Shown here piece after piece: positions 44,461 through 54,859 of a stretch of 64,000 bases of DNA. The notes under the pieces are model-generated. The model was not told the origin of the DNA. It saw nothing but the letters and a program-made list of their open reading frames with translations, and made no database searches. The translations under genes and the position numbers were made by a program. Each line of letters starts with the position of its first letter. Within the stretch, counting starts at the first letter, position 1. Origin of the DNA: Melieria omissa (lineage: Eukaryota > Arthropoda > Insecta > Diptera > Ulidiidae); contig OZ020267.1 of assembly GCA_963971225.1 (NCBI GenBank), positions 124,574,068-124,638,067 of the forward strand, given 5' to 3'.

Positions 44461-45204
44461 AATTTTTAATCTTTGAAATGGATTCGTTTATTTTCATAAA
44501 TATTTTTTCAAGTGCACCACTTCTCCCCTGTTCCCTCTCTTTCTTCTTCTTCTTTTACCTTTTGCTACCACATACTTTCAATGCTTGTTTTTTCCTTACA
44601 TTTTCATTATATTTTTCTTCATTATTTGATCACTTATCTCCGGGGCGCTTTCGTTCTCCAGCCCAGCCAACCATCATCAGTCAGTCAGTGCGTCAGTCAT
44701 GCCTCCATTGCATTATCAGCTATCAACCAACCAAGTCAACCCATGACTGTGTGCGTGTTGCAAGCAATAAACGTGCATATCTTGTTGTTGTTGTTGTTAC
44801 TTTTTTTTTTTTGGTTTTCTTTGTTGTTGTTTCTTGTGTTTGTTTGTAAGTTTTGTCTTAAAAGCCGAAATGATTTTGTCTGGTGATTGCAATGAAGTTT
44901 TTATTGTTGCCATGTCAACAAGTTGAAGTCATTGTAATCAAGTTAATTGTTTTTTGTAGTGAAATAATGTGGGTCTTGTTAAATGGCCCGCAGGCGGCGA
45001 TCACCGAAGAAGAGGCAGCATTTTTCTAAAGTACACATTAAGCGGATATTTTTCAAAAGTTGAAGTATTCAGTCAAGCCATGATTACTTATTTGGTTTTT
45101 ATGGAATACATTTTATTTTATTTTAAATTTTTTAAAAGTGTATTGATATATGTTGATTTTAATATTTTTTTATTTAATTAAAACAGAATTTTTGGGAAAA
45201 ATAA
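44461..45204. other. Unique sequence
   Basis: CT-rich at 44520-44560, AGTCAGTCAGTGCG-type words at 44680-44700 and (GTT)n at 44783-44800. Two overlapping 123-124 codon frames are Leu/Phe-rich chance frames. No gene seen. Confidence 0.4.
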
Positions 45205-45500
45205 TAGGTAGGTGGTTAAGTAGGAGTGGCTGTCCCAAGGCAGAAGACACTTAGGCCATGAAAGCCCATTCTGATACCGGCAAACAATCGATCGTAAGTC
45301 CGCTATGTCTTGAACCAGTTCGAGCTCTTCATGAAGCCTAGTAGACTGTAGTAGATCTCTTAGTTGTTGTTGTTGAAGAAGAAGTTGCCCAACTGGTGCT
45401 TCTTTGTTGAGGATAATGCAGAAGAAAGTGTTGAAAGTGAAGTGGATTTTCTTACTCTTCATTGTTCATACAGCTACAACAGAAGTCATTTGAAAGCCAA
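45205..45500 (-). pseudogene. LINE relic: ORF2 cysteine motif to 3' end
   Basis: On the minus strand the sequence first gives DFCCSCMNNEE, a stop, then ENPLHF, the terminal cysteine/histidine motif of an RNase-H-bearing LINE. It then reaches a 3' UTR: GGTATCAGAATGGGC, CATGGCCTAAGTGTCTTC, GGGACAGCCACTCC and a short tail TTAACCACCTACC. The last 80 bp align with the end of SINE1 (GGTATCACAATGGGCC ... GGCAGCCACCGC, CCTAA repeats), linking the two. The insertion is 5'-truncated and mutated. Confidence 0.65.
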
Positions 45501-47637
45501 CCGATATTGCATAAAGCAAAAAAAGATTTCCCATGAGTACTGTTGATTTAAGTATTTTTATATATTCTTTTTATTTATTTAATTTTTATTTATTTTTTAT
45601 ACAAATTGTAAAGTTCCATTCTCACCACTGGACAATGAACTCTTCCAATCGTTTCTCTACCTTATCCAATGTTTATATTGCCAACTTGTACAGGTTGGGT
45701 TCGCAAATGTCATAAATTTGTACAAATGTCAACAATTTGTGCTCATATTTGCCCCACGCGGCCGTTGAACTGTCGATAATTTTGAAATGAGCAAAATTAT
45801 CAACTTGGGAGATGCAATTTCCGGAATATGTACAACGCACAAAAAATTCGGCACAAAAATTATTTTGTATTTTTGCTGTTCGCCAATGTTTACTCGAAAG
45901 CAAATCAACAGGCCAACAAAAATAATTTAATACCTTTATTTATTGCGTGTAAATAATTTGCAGCAAATACAGATTACTGCGCAAACTTCCCGCACGCACA
46001 GCCACCAACAATGTCATTGTCACACACACACACACACAGCACACACACGCTACAAGCAACCAAATCACTCGGCAGCAGACTAACAACAAAATTATGTATT
46101 CAAATGAAAAAAAACGAAAATATTACGCACGAAAATGAATTATGGTGTTGAAGCAACGGCAACGGCACCAAAATCATATCAAAACGTTACCGCTACTGCA
46201 GGCACAAAAAAACTAAAAAAAACCAAAAATACAACAACAACCAGCCACTAAAAGACAATGAAAAATGTGAAAACAAAATTAACTATTAAACATTTTTAAT
46301 TATTTTTTTTCGCTATTGTTATGTGGAAAAGTTGTCGCGTTTGGAATTTTTTACTGTGAGAAATCGTTGCGTTGTCGGCTTAGAAACAATTAATACACAA
46401 TTTTTTGGAAAATTATATATTGCAAAAATGTGGTAATTTGTGAGTTTTGTGTCGTTTGAGGCCACCGGACCGAAACATTTTTTTCGTCTTACTGTTTGAG
46501 GTTATGTACCCGAATCAGCTAAGTGTTAATTAGTTGAGCGCCTCAACAACGCAACTAATTATGGTGTTATGACAATTAAGGCGCACAACAACAACAACAA
46601 TGGTCAGCACTGCCAGGCATGCATCAAGTAGTCATTTCGTAATGAGTGTCAACGCTGCGAACTGCAGCAATGTGGCTTCGAACAACGACGACAAAAATAT
46701 GTAAACAAATTAGTTGTTGGCCAGATTTGGCTTTGAATTTGAAATCATTGAAAATCAATTTCGAGTAAATTATGCGCAGTCAATGGGCCCAGTTGATGTG
46801 TTATTGAAAACTAGTTGCGCTACTGGAATTATGTTTGACCAACAAACAACAACAACAATAATCAATAAATTAAAGTTAATCACAGAAAATGAGAAAAAAC
46901 CCAATGAGAGAAGTGAACGGCAAACGAAATGTTCGGATATCGGCTGCCAGGCAAAGTTGTAGCGATTATTTTAGGTTATAAACAATCTGAAACACAAACA
47001 AATGTGATTTAGATGGCCGCCAAAACCTTGAATGTGTTCATAGTGTGTTTTGGTGTGGCCAAATGCAACCCTGGCCTAATGCACAAAACAGATTATTTAG
47101 ACTTTGTTTATCATTTGTAATGAACAAACATAAATTTGGAGTAATTTGTTAATGTTTTTGAATCAGTAGTCTGGCTTTTCTATCCACGTGGTTAAGATTC
47201 AAAAATCGTAGTGGCTGCAAAATTGGTCAGAAAACCAAAGATTTTCGTTGGGCAGTGAGTAAAGTATTGTAAACATGAAAATAATTTAAGCGATCTGCCA
47301 AGTTTAGAGTTGAACAGATCTCATCGAAAACAACAAATCGCAACAGTTTGTGAGCAAAATGCCAATATTTCAGTTCCTCAAGACTCTGAATGTCTGCATG
47401 TCTGTGAAGGTGTCATAGTTAGGTTTCAGGTCAAGAAGATTGCATCAGTTCACACATAGGTCTAACATTCCAAAATCATTCTTGATAGATGTTCACATTG
47501 AAACGAAACGGACTGGCCACTGAATTTGTATACACAATTCGGAAACGTTTTTTTTATGGATTTGAATCACCGTTTTAGTATTAATTCACCAGATATGAGT
47601 AGAATAGAAAATAATCTCACTGTTCAGTAAAATATAT
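45501..47637. other. Unique sequence, no gene seen
   Basis: Includes (CA)n at 46021-46040, (CAA)n at 46229-46240 and 46587-46600, and a moderate stretch at 46500-47060. An 82-codon frame at 46714-46962 has no motif. No element ends recognised. Confidence 0.4.
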
Positions 47638-48034
47638 TGTTACAAAAATGACTCCTCTAAGTTGGTATACTGGATTGTGCTTGAAAATAAAACCACTTGA
47701 ATTATTCAGCGCAAAACGCATTCCAATACCAGCAATCACTTTATTTACAAATTTACACTGGTTTGTCTCTACATTATTACTATTGCATGTTTCCCCTTTG
47801 CTTGCTCGAATCAGACTAGTCCCTCTGCGCTGCACCCTGCTGCCTTATATACCTGTCTGGTTATCGCGCCGACTCTTCTAGCACATTCCAATTGGACAAT
47901 GCTCAACCATTCTCGCACAGCTCATCACCTTCGCGAACCATCCTTGTCATATCGGAATTATAGCAAGTTTCCGTACTCTAAAGTCCGTGCCTAAAAGTAT
48001 GCCCGTAAAAGCATTCATGCATAGCACAGTAACA
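47638..48034 (-). mobile_element. Probable solo LTR of a Ty3/gypsy-type retrotransposon
   Basis: The segment begins TGTTAC and ends GTAACA, the short inverted termini of LTRs. On the minus strand it has the expected order: TATATAAGGCAGCAGGG (TATA box, near 47850), a likely start region, AATAAAGTGATTGC (poly(A) signal, near 47735), and the end TTTGTAACA. No gag or pol frame adjoins it, so it would be a solo LTR left by recombination. The flanking bases ATAT and GAGT do not form a target duplication, so the boundaries and class are uncertain. Confidence 0.5.
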
Positions 48035-48289
48035 GAGTGCCTCATCGTTTCAATATTCTAAAAAATTTTGGTACTTCAGTATTTTTATTGGTCTACTAAT
48101 TGCAAAATTAATGTTTGGCATTGTTGATTACTGCTAACAAGTTCATTATTACTGGTTAGGAGATGATGATCTATAACACAAAAGTCGTGGCTGCTCTCAA
48201 AGAAAAGAGATCAGAGGAATCTTCTTTACATACAGACAGTAGATTGCAATGCAATCAAAAACTTTAAAGAAATTTTAAAGAAAAGTCTT
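48035..48289. other. Unique spacer
   Basis: No feature recognised. Confidence 0.35.
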
Positions 48290-48421
48290 ACGGGTGAATT
48301 CCACAGAAGAGTTCAGCGCATCCTATTCACGTCTACAGGGAATAAAAAAGCAGACAAACTGGATGGACAGGAATCACTTCTAGACACTATCGACGCTAAG
48401 TCAGTAGCTTTTCTGCTCTGT
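48290..48421 (+). pseudogene. LINE RNase H fragment
   Basis: A short frame reads STGNKKADKLDGQES, resembling the GNexADxLA block that ends the RNase H domain of LINE ORF2. Upstream residues (HRRVQRILFT) do not preserve the PGHSG loop. SINE2 copy B is inserted directly after it. The match rests on about ten residues. Confidence 0.4.
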
Positions 48422-48741
48422 AGACTAAGAAGGTAGCCGCCGTAGCTCAGCTGGCTAGAGCGATGGGCCGCGAGTCAAGACTCCGCGAGTTCACACAGAA
48501 AAAAACGAAAAACAAAAATTTTTCTTTCGGCGGCTGTACTCTCAGCAGGAAATGGCAAACCTCTGCGAGTAAAATTGCCTATGAAAAGCTCTCAACTTTC
48601 CGTTCGGAATCGGCATAAAACTGTAGGTCCCTTCCAACCTTGTAAAAACATTCGCACGCACAATACGGTTGGTTGAGGGTAGCTAGACCTTAGTCTCGTA
48701 ATCGGGCTGTTGTGCCAGTTAAGAAGAAGAAGAAGACTAAG
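48422..48741 (+). mobile_element. SINE2 copy B with 11-bp target duplication
   Basis: The target duplication AGACTAAGAAG (48422-48432 and 48731-48741) is perfect. The head has the A box TAGCTCAGCTGG (48443-48454) and a degenerate B box (GAGTTCACAC near 48487). The body has CTCTCAGCAGGAAATGGC, the central hairpin segment with some mutations, AAACTGTAGGTCCC, GACCTTAGTCTCGTAATC and an (AAG)n tail. It is about 298 bp and a good reference for the family. Confidence 0.9.
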
Positions 48742-49172
48742 AAGCTAAGACTAACTAACATGCACGCGCACTTTTTCCTTCGTGTTAATGAAAGATGGAA
48801 CTGTCCACCTGAATGAAACTGTCTACCTGCAGCACATCAAGGAAAACATGACCAAAGTTGAACCTGGACAGGAGAGAGCCACTGCTTAGAAATATCCGGA
48901 AGTTTACCGCAAAATTCACGGCGATTCTTGGCAAAAACCAGTCATTCCTTTCATTCCACCCTTCAACAATCAGCATCAAAATTGTGAGAAAGAGGACCAG
49001 AGAGACATTGAGTCACTTTTAATGTTTATGTCCGGGTTTAGCAAGAAACAAGCTATGTCGCTCGGGACTGTCTTTCCAAAAGACCTCAAAAATAATTTCA
49101 ACCATGGAGGCTTCTACACTTTCTAGATCTCATAAAGTGGGTTTAAGATAACATCCAATATTTAGCAAACAC
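48742..49172. other. Unique spacer
   Basis: About 430 bp between two SINE2 copies with no recognised gene or ends. Could belong to the older LINE relic. Confidence 0.35.
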
Positions 49173-49519
49173 AAATAAGGCAGCCGCCGTGGCTCAGTTG
49201 GTTAGTGCGCGGTCCAAGCGAGTCGCATGCAGAGCGACGCTAGTTCGAATTCTGCATGTAGTAACACCTAAAAAAATAACGGGAAACTCGTTTTCTCTTT
49301 CGGTGGCTGTCCTCTCAGCTGGAAATGGCAAACCTCTGAGAGTAAAAATTGCCTATGAAAAAGCTCCCAACCTGCCGTTCGGAACCGGCATAAAACTGTA
49401 GGTCCCTTCCACCCGCGTACAAAATTCACACGCACAACACGGGTGGTTGCGGGAAGCTAGGCCTTAGTCTCGCGTAAGCGGGCTGTCGTGCCAATCAATT
49501 TTTATTAAATTAAATAAGG
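49173..49519 (+). mobile_element. SINE2 copy C with 8-bp target duplication
   Basis: Target duplication AAATAAGG at 49173-49180 and 49512-49519. Its head differs from copies A, B and D between the A box (TGGCTCAGTTGG) and a better B box AGTTCGAATTC (49242-49252). The body is SINE2 (CTCTCAGCTGGAAATGGC, CTGTAGGTCCC, GGCCTTAGTCTCG). The tail is A/T-rich rather than (AAG)n. It may represent a subfamily. Confidence 0.85.
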
Positions 49520-52139
49520 ATGTGGCACCTGGCTGTGGTAGCGACCAATCAATGTAAACCAATCAATCAACTAACCAACCAACTAAGCCAACGAACTAAC
49601 CAACCTTCTTCGCTAAGGGAAGACACTTTCAACACAATATGAAAAAAATGAAAGCCAATTTTCTAGTCCGAAGAATGAAATAACTATTTGTTAGTTGTTA
49701 AGAGTTCGAACGCAGAAACGCAGGGAAATACAGATGTCGAGACTAGTTGGTTGTCACCATATCACTTGCGTACTTGTAATGGACCTCACTTGATAAGTGC
49801 AACCAGACATTGGTTGTTGTCCTGTGGTGCTGTTTTAGTATTCAAGAATATAATATAAGGACATAAGGACACATCTGACTCGGCTGATACTAAATTATTT
49901 AAAGAAAATAAAGATTAAACTATCAATGAGCAGTTGAAAAATAAGATGATAACACATTAAAATCTCAGGCAAACAGGTTGGTTACAATCTAATTTTCAGA
50001 GAAGAGCTTACAAACAATTATAATTTAAGTGTTACATAGAAAAAGACTCCAAACAACCGTTGTCCATTAACCAAGAATCGAATGGAACCATTCATGCAAA
50101 CACAATAATCACTAACTAATTGTTTCTATTAACTTAAATTTACTCCTAATACTATGTTGTACTAAAGTTGCATAAAATCAACCATTAAACTGTCTGTAGA
50201 TAATTTCCAACTCAGTATATGAAATTCTTACTGTATTCTACGAGTAGTTTTTATTTTATACTTAATTTTCCTAAGCTGTATAATTTAATATTATTTTCAC
50301 CCAATAAATTAATTTGCTGTTGCTGCCATTAGTTTCAGACATTTACTTGGTCTCAGCAGTCTCAAACATTCTCATGTGCCGAAAATCCATTACTCGCGCA
50401 CTTTGGCAAGAATGTGAAAATTAATTTTTGTTTTTGTCAAATCATTATTTTAAAATACATAGAGACTCGAAGCCATAATAAATTAAGCAATTTCCCAGCA
50501 CTCGTTCCACACAACGTTGCATTTTATACAAATTGCTTGCTGCTACGTCTGGGTCAATGGTCTCGAAAACTAAATGAACACACATTAAAAACAAAAAACA
50601 ACGAAAAAAACGAAAAGCTGTTCAATTGCACCAACCAGCCAAAATGGCCAGAACGCCGCGCGCCAATAGAGGAAAACTTTAAAGAGCAACAACATTTAAG
50701 CAGTGCAACTGCCAGCAGCGGCAGTTCAACGTTGCGGATCCATAAGGCACACGCGGCACTGCACTCGGCCGTTTTTGAGCATTTCTCATACACACACACA
50801 CACACATACATATGCAAGTAGAAGCGCGCCAATCAGCCGCCACGTAGCGCCGCAAAAGCCCAAAAAGCCGCAGCTAACCGCCTCGTACAGTTATGATTGT
50901 GTTGCGGCAAAATTCTATGATAACATAATAATTGAATGCATGTGCGGCGCACGTACGAGCGCGCTCGTGCGACTACGTACGAATTTTGACATTTAACGTT
51001 TCTTTGCGCAAAACGCGCAAAGGCGCGCGCGCGCACATTTGAGGTGGTGCCCGCTCCGCTCTGGGCAGGAGGCGCAATAATGATGTTAACCTTTCCGATG
51101 CCGCTGCCTTCGAGCATGCGGGTCTACACATGGCGGCGCGGCCGGCGTGTCGCTGTTCGCGCGAAAATGAGGTCAACAAATTGTTGTCGTTATCTGCGCG
51201 CACAGATTCACATTTGCCGCACTCAATGATGTCATTAAATGTTCGGCGCTGACACTTTGGAGGCGTAAAATGCTTGCTTAATAGCGAGTCGAAGCCAATA
51301 TTTAAGCTACGTTAACATTAACATTCTGCTACAATTACTCACTGGTACATGTGCAAGTTTGTGTCTTAAGTCTTTGGTTTTGCAAGTCCACGAGTTTCGA
51401 ATTAAACTTCGCTGCATACAAGAATCGAAAATGGAAAAAATCAAACAACAAAGATAAAGAAATTATTGCTCTCTGGCAATGCAAAAATATCTGCGACATA
51501 TTCCGGCCAATGATTTAATGTCTAGTTAGGTTGGCGCACATAAATCCACCTGCTGACAGTTGCTGCCACCGCAGCAATCGTTGGCCGTGGCCGGTGTGTG
51601 ACTAAGCAATGGCTGCTGTGCAATAAATGTACAGAAAAACAATGCAACAATAACAACAAAAACTGACATTGGCCACATAAACAAGAAATCAGCACAAACA
51701 TTGTCACACAGACACACACACAGTCACATACCATCAAACAAAGAGAAGGGCTCCACTTCAAATGTTCAGCTAAACAATGCACATTGCCCGGGCAGCTTTG
51801 AATAGGACGGCATGGCGCGCAGACAAGCGGCTGCGTTTTTCTGAGAAGTCCTCATGGCTGCTGACAGCGGCTGTAGCGCGGAAAATGCTAAATCAAATGT
51901 GGCCAATAAAAAACTGGTGGCTGCCACAACATTCACAGTCAGCCATTGCGACTAACTGTCCGGTGGCAATATTCAATGCCACTAGTCATTGGTCAACCAT
52001 GTAGCAGAAGATGAATTCGCAGCCGACCGCCGAGAGTGAAAGGCAATCTTGGTGAAGTTGAGGTGCATTCGAATATCTAAAAATGGCGATGAAGGTTAAA
52101 GAAAATCGTTTGTTTCGGGAGATTTACATGGGAGTTCAG
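49520..52139. other. Unique sequence with GC-richer core
   Basis: 49550-49610 has an AACCAATCAA-type short repeat. 50640-51240 is GC-rich with CG-rich words and a (CA)n tract (50790-50810). Frames up to 135 codons (50414-50821) show no domain. 51520-52010 holds further CA repeats. Possibly regulatory; not demonstrable here. Confidence 0.4.
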
Positions 52140-52249
52140 CTTTGTGACACTGATCCTTAAATATATTTCCAATAGTTTTAATCTGTTTAATTTTCAACAT
52201 TGTGAAATTTGTCACAAAAACTGTTTCAAATGGTAAATTCAAATGGTTG

Positions 52250-52450
52250 GAAGGTTGGGCTACCCCAATGCAAACACCACTTGGAACATGAAATCTCGTT
52301 CAATTGAGCTGAAGACGGCGCTGAAGACTCATTGAACCAGTTTGAGCTCTTGACGATAGACTGCGGATAGTCTTAAGGTGAAATGCATTTTCTTCTTCGT
52401 CCATACAGCTACGACAAAAGTCATAAAAAACCTTCTTGCGTAGGTGCCAA
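52250..52450 (-). pseudogene. LINE relic: ORF2 cysteine motif
   Basis: On the minus strand the sequence encodes DFCRSCMDEEENAFHL, then SLSSRAQTGSMSLQRRLQLN and a stop. This matches the end of ORF2 in the same LINE family as 45205-45500. No pentamer tail is preserved. It is decayed and non-functional. Confidence 0.55.
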
Positions 52451-52694
52451 TTAAGCAATTACACAACAAAGTGAGAAGTTTTGAGAACAACCGAAGTTTA
52501 AGGCCAAAATTGAAATGAATTTAACCTGTTTGAAAAAGTTAATTAAAGATAACATAACATAACATAAACTTTTTTATTTGAGTTTAAACTGATTTGTGGA
52601 ACATCTTAATTTCATGTTTTTGGGACAATTTGAAGATTGAGAAAAAAAGCCGTGATTTAAAACCCAATAGTTTTTAGAATTATATGGATTTTAA

Positions 52695-52785
52695 TTAACC
52701 CTTTCAGTCACAATGCCCAATATATTGGACTACAGCCCATACAAATCATACAGGGCGGGTTTATTTTCATGTCGGAAAGGGTTAA
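52695..52785 (-). mobile_element. 83-bp TTAA MITE, copy 4
   Basis: Body 52699-52781, TTAA on both sides, same orientation as copy 2. The palindrome has one change (GCCCAATATATTGGAC). It lies within the palindrome-bearing satellite region. Confidence 0.85.
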
Positions 52786-53785
52786 TTGTGTCACGCTCCA
52801 AATCAGCTAGAAAACATTAGCCTACATTTCGTTAAACTTTCTTATAGACAAGCTATTTTTGGGAGTAACAGAAAACTACAATGCTTATCATAAAAAATAT
52901 TTGAACATAAAGAAAGAAAGGTATCGCACTTTAATTAATATGTGACACTTTGTCACATACTAAAAAAAGCTTTTCTACACTTCTTACTAAAAATTATTGA
53001 TTAGAAGCAGAAAAATCGATTTAATTTATTTGTGACAAGTTGTCACACATTGGCAGCACATTACAATATAAGAAAAAGATTTTTACAAATCTATTTCTGA
53101 CATATTTTTGTGTCAAATTATAAATAGGAAACACAAAAAGCAATTAAAAAATTAGTGACAAGGAGGTACAAAATATTACAAATCTATTTGGGACATATTT
53201 TGGTGCCAAATTTTAAATATAGAACAAAAAAGACGGTTAAAAATTTTGTGACAATGTATCAGTTTGGTGACAATGTGTTACCAAATTGTTAAAAGTTTAT
53301 TTGTGTCTAATTCGTAAGCCAATATTTAAAGAGTACAAAAGAAGCCATTACAAATTTTGTGACATTGTGTCACATAGTAAAAAATCATTTTAGTGTAATA
53401 CAAAACAATTTTTAGTTTATTTGTGCCTAATTTTTGTTTCAATTTCTAAACAGCGTACAAACGAATCGGTTAAAGATTTTAGGACATTGTGTCACAATGT
53501 AACAAATAATTAAAAAATATGATTAAAAACTGTTAAAAGTTTATTTGTGCCAAATTTGTATGCCAAATTTTAAACGGGGTACAGAAGAAGTGGTTAAAGA
53601 TTTTGTGACATTGTATCACAAAGAAATAAATAATTTAAATGCAACAAAAAACTGTTGAAATTTCTTATGTGTCTAATTTGTATGCCAAATTTTAAACGAA
53701 ATACAAAAGAAGACACAGTGTGACACAATGTCACAAATTAATAAATAATTCAAATGTCACGAAAAACGGTTCAAAGTTATGTTTT

Positions 53786-54046
53786 GTCTAATTGGGGATA
53801 CGGTTTCCGTTACGCCGCCATTTGATGATGTTTTTAGATAGATTGACCGAAAATAAATCGAAAATGAAGAATAAATAGTCAGGTGTGCACAATATGGCAA
53901 TATAAAAACTTTGAACCTCGATATCTCGAAAACGAAGTGTGATATCGAAAAATTGTATTCTGCATTTTCGACTTATTTTTGGTCGATCTATCTAAAGACA
54001 CCCTCAAATGGCGGCGCCACGGAAACCATAGTCGTGCCGTCTAATT
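53786..54046. mobile_element. MITE with long TIRs and 8-bp target duplication
   Basis: A perfect GTCTAATT duplication (53786-53793 and 54039-54046) bounds a 245-bp body. Its ends are inverted copies for about 70 bp: GGTTTCCG, CGCCGCCATTTGA, TTTAGATAGATYGACC, AAAATAARTCGAAAATG. The target lies in a satellite unit whose intact sisters read GTGTCTAATTTGTATGCC, so the empty site is visible. 8-bp duplication fits hAT or P-type elements; the terminal bases (GGGGATACGG) do not settle it. Confidence 0.85.
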
Positions 54047-54130
54047 TTATGCCAATTCTAAACAGAGAGAAAAGCAAGCGATTTAAGATTTTGTGACAAT
54101 GTGTCACAAACTAGAAAATAAATTCAAAAT

Positions 54131-54493
54131 TTGCATATATTGTTTAAACATGTTTTACAATCTTAATATAAATTATTTTAAATATTTTTAAATTAATAAA
54201 AAAAATTCCTACAATGACTTTCAAAGATTTCGCACGGCGTATTAAATTTTAAAATTGCTATTGTCATGCGACCGCGTCGAAAGCTCAACAGATCACTGCA
54301 CAAAACTTCCCAGGAATTTCGATTAACATCGACACAGCCATTGAGGCTCTAATCTGCCTAAAGTTGCTGTCCCTGCGGTGGCCAGACCGCGCGCCTCATA
54401 GCTTTTGTGATGTCATTATATTGAGGGATGGCAGCGTCTGATGACAACGACAACAACAATAACAACAACAATAACAGCACAACAGCCTGAACA
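54131..54493. other. Unique sequence
   Basis: AT-rich to 54230, then moderate composition with CAA tracts (54440-54475). No feature recognised. Confidence 0.4.
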
Positions 54494-54859
54494 ATGTTGA
54501 CAGCCACTGCAGCGACAACAACAACAACGTATAGCATTGATGGAGTTGACAACGCTTACCTTCAAATGGTAAAATTGGCAAAATCCAAAGAACGCGCAGA
54601 TGAAGAACAACAACAACAAAAACAACAACAAAATAGCAGAAAAAGGAAACTTGGAAGCAACACAAGTCAACCTGCTGCTGCTGCAGTGAGCAATTGTTGT
54701 TGTTGTTGTTATTGTTTGTGTTGCAGACTATTGATTTTGGAGGTTGCTGCTGCTGTCGTCTGTTGCGCGCTTTCGATGGTATTTGGGCTGCTGCGTATGG
54801 GACAAACTGTCTGTGTCTGTATATGTGTGTGTGTGTGTGATGCACAAAAAAGCAGCTAA
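54494..54859 (+). CDS. Candidate Q-rich basic ORF, unknown
   Basis: A 121-codon frame starts at an ATG in good fly context (GAACAATG). Its first half reads like a protein: YSIDGVDNAYLQMVKLAKSK, an acidic/Q-rich stretch, then a basic RKRKLG patch that could act in nuclear localisation. The second half is Cys/Val-rich sequence read through GTT and GTGT repeats and is not convincing. GCAGTGAGC at about 54681 could be a splice donor truncating the frame there. No homologous family is recognised and CAA repeats inflate the frame. I consider a chance frame more likely. Confidence 0.18.
   Translation: MLTATAATTTTTYSIDGVDNAYLQMVKLAKSKERADEEQQQQKQQQNSRKRKLGSNTSQPAAAAVSNCCCCCYCLCCRLLILEVAAAVVCCALSMVFGLLRMGQTVCVCICVCVCDAQKSS

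Larger units (their letters stand above)
52140..54130. repeat. Satellite of about 120 bp carrying GTGACA/TGTCAC palindromes
   Basis: Units contain TTTTGTGACATTGTGTCACA, GTTAAAAGTTTATTTGTGTC, TAATTTGTATGCCAAATTTT and GTACAAAAGAAGNNGTTAAA. Palindromes occur near 52951, 53030, 53246, 53357, 53479, 53602, 53720 and 54091. Divergence is high, but the palindrome is retained better than the flanks. Two insertions interrupt it: the 83-bp TTAA MITE (52695-52785) and an 8-bp-duplicating MITE (53786-54046). Confidence 0.7.

Noticed and set aside
50414..50821. 135-codon frame
   Set aside because: Ends in a CA-repeat (THTHTY) and has no recognisable family; upstream half is AT-rich.
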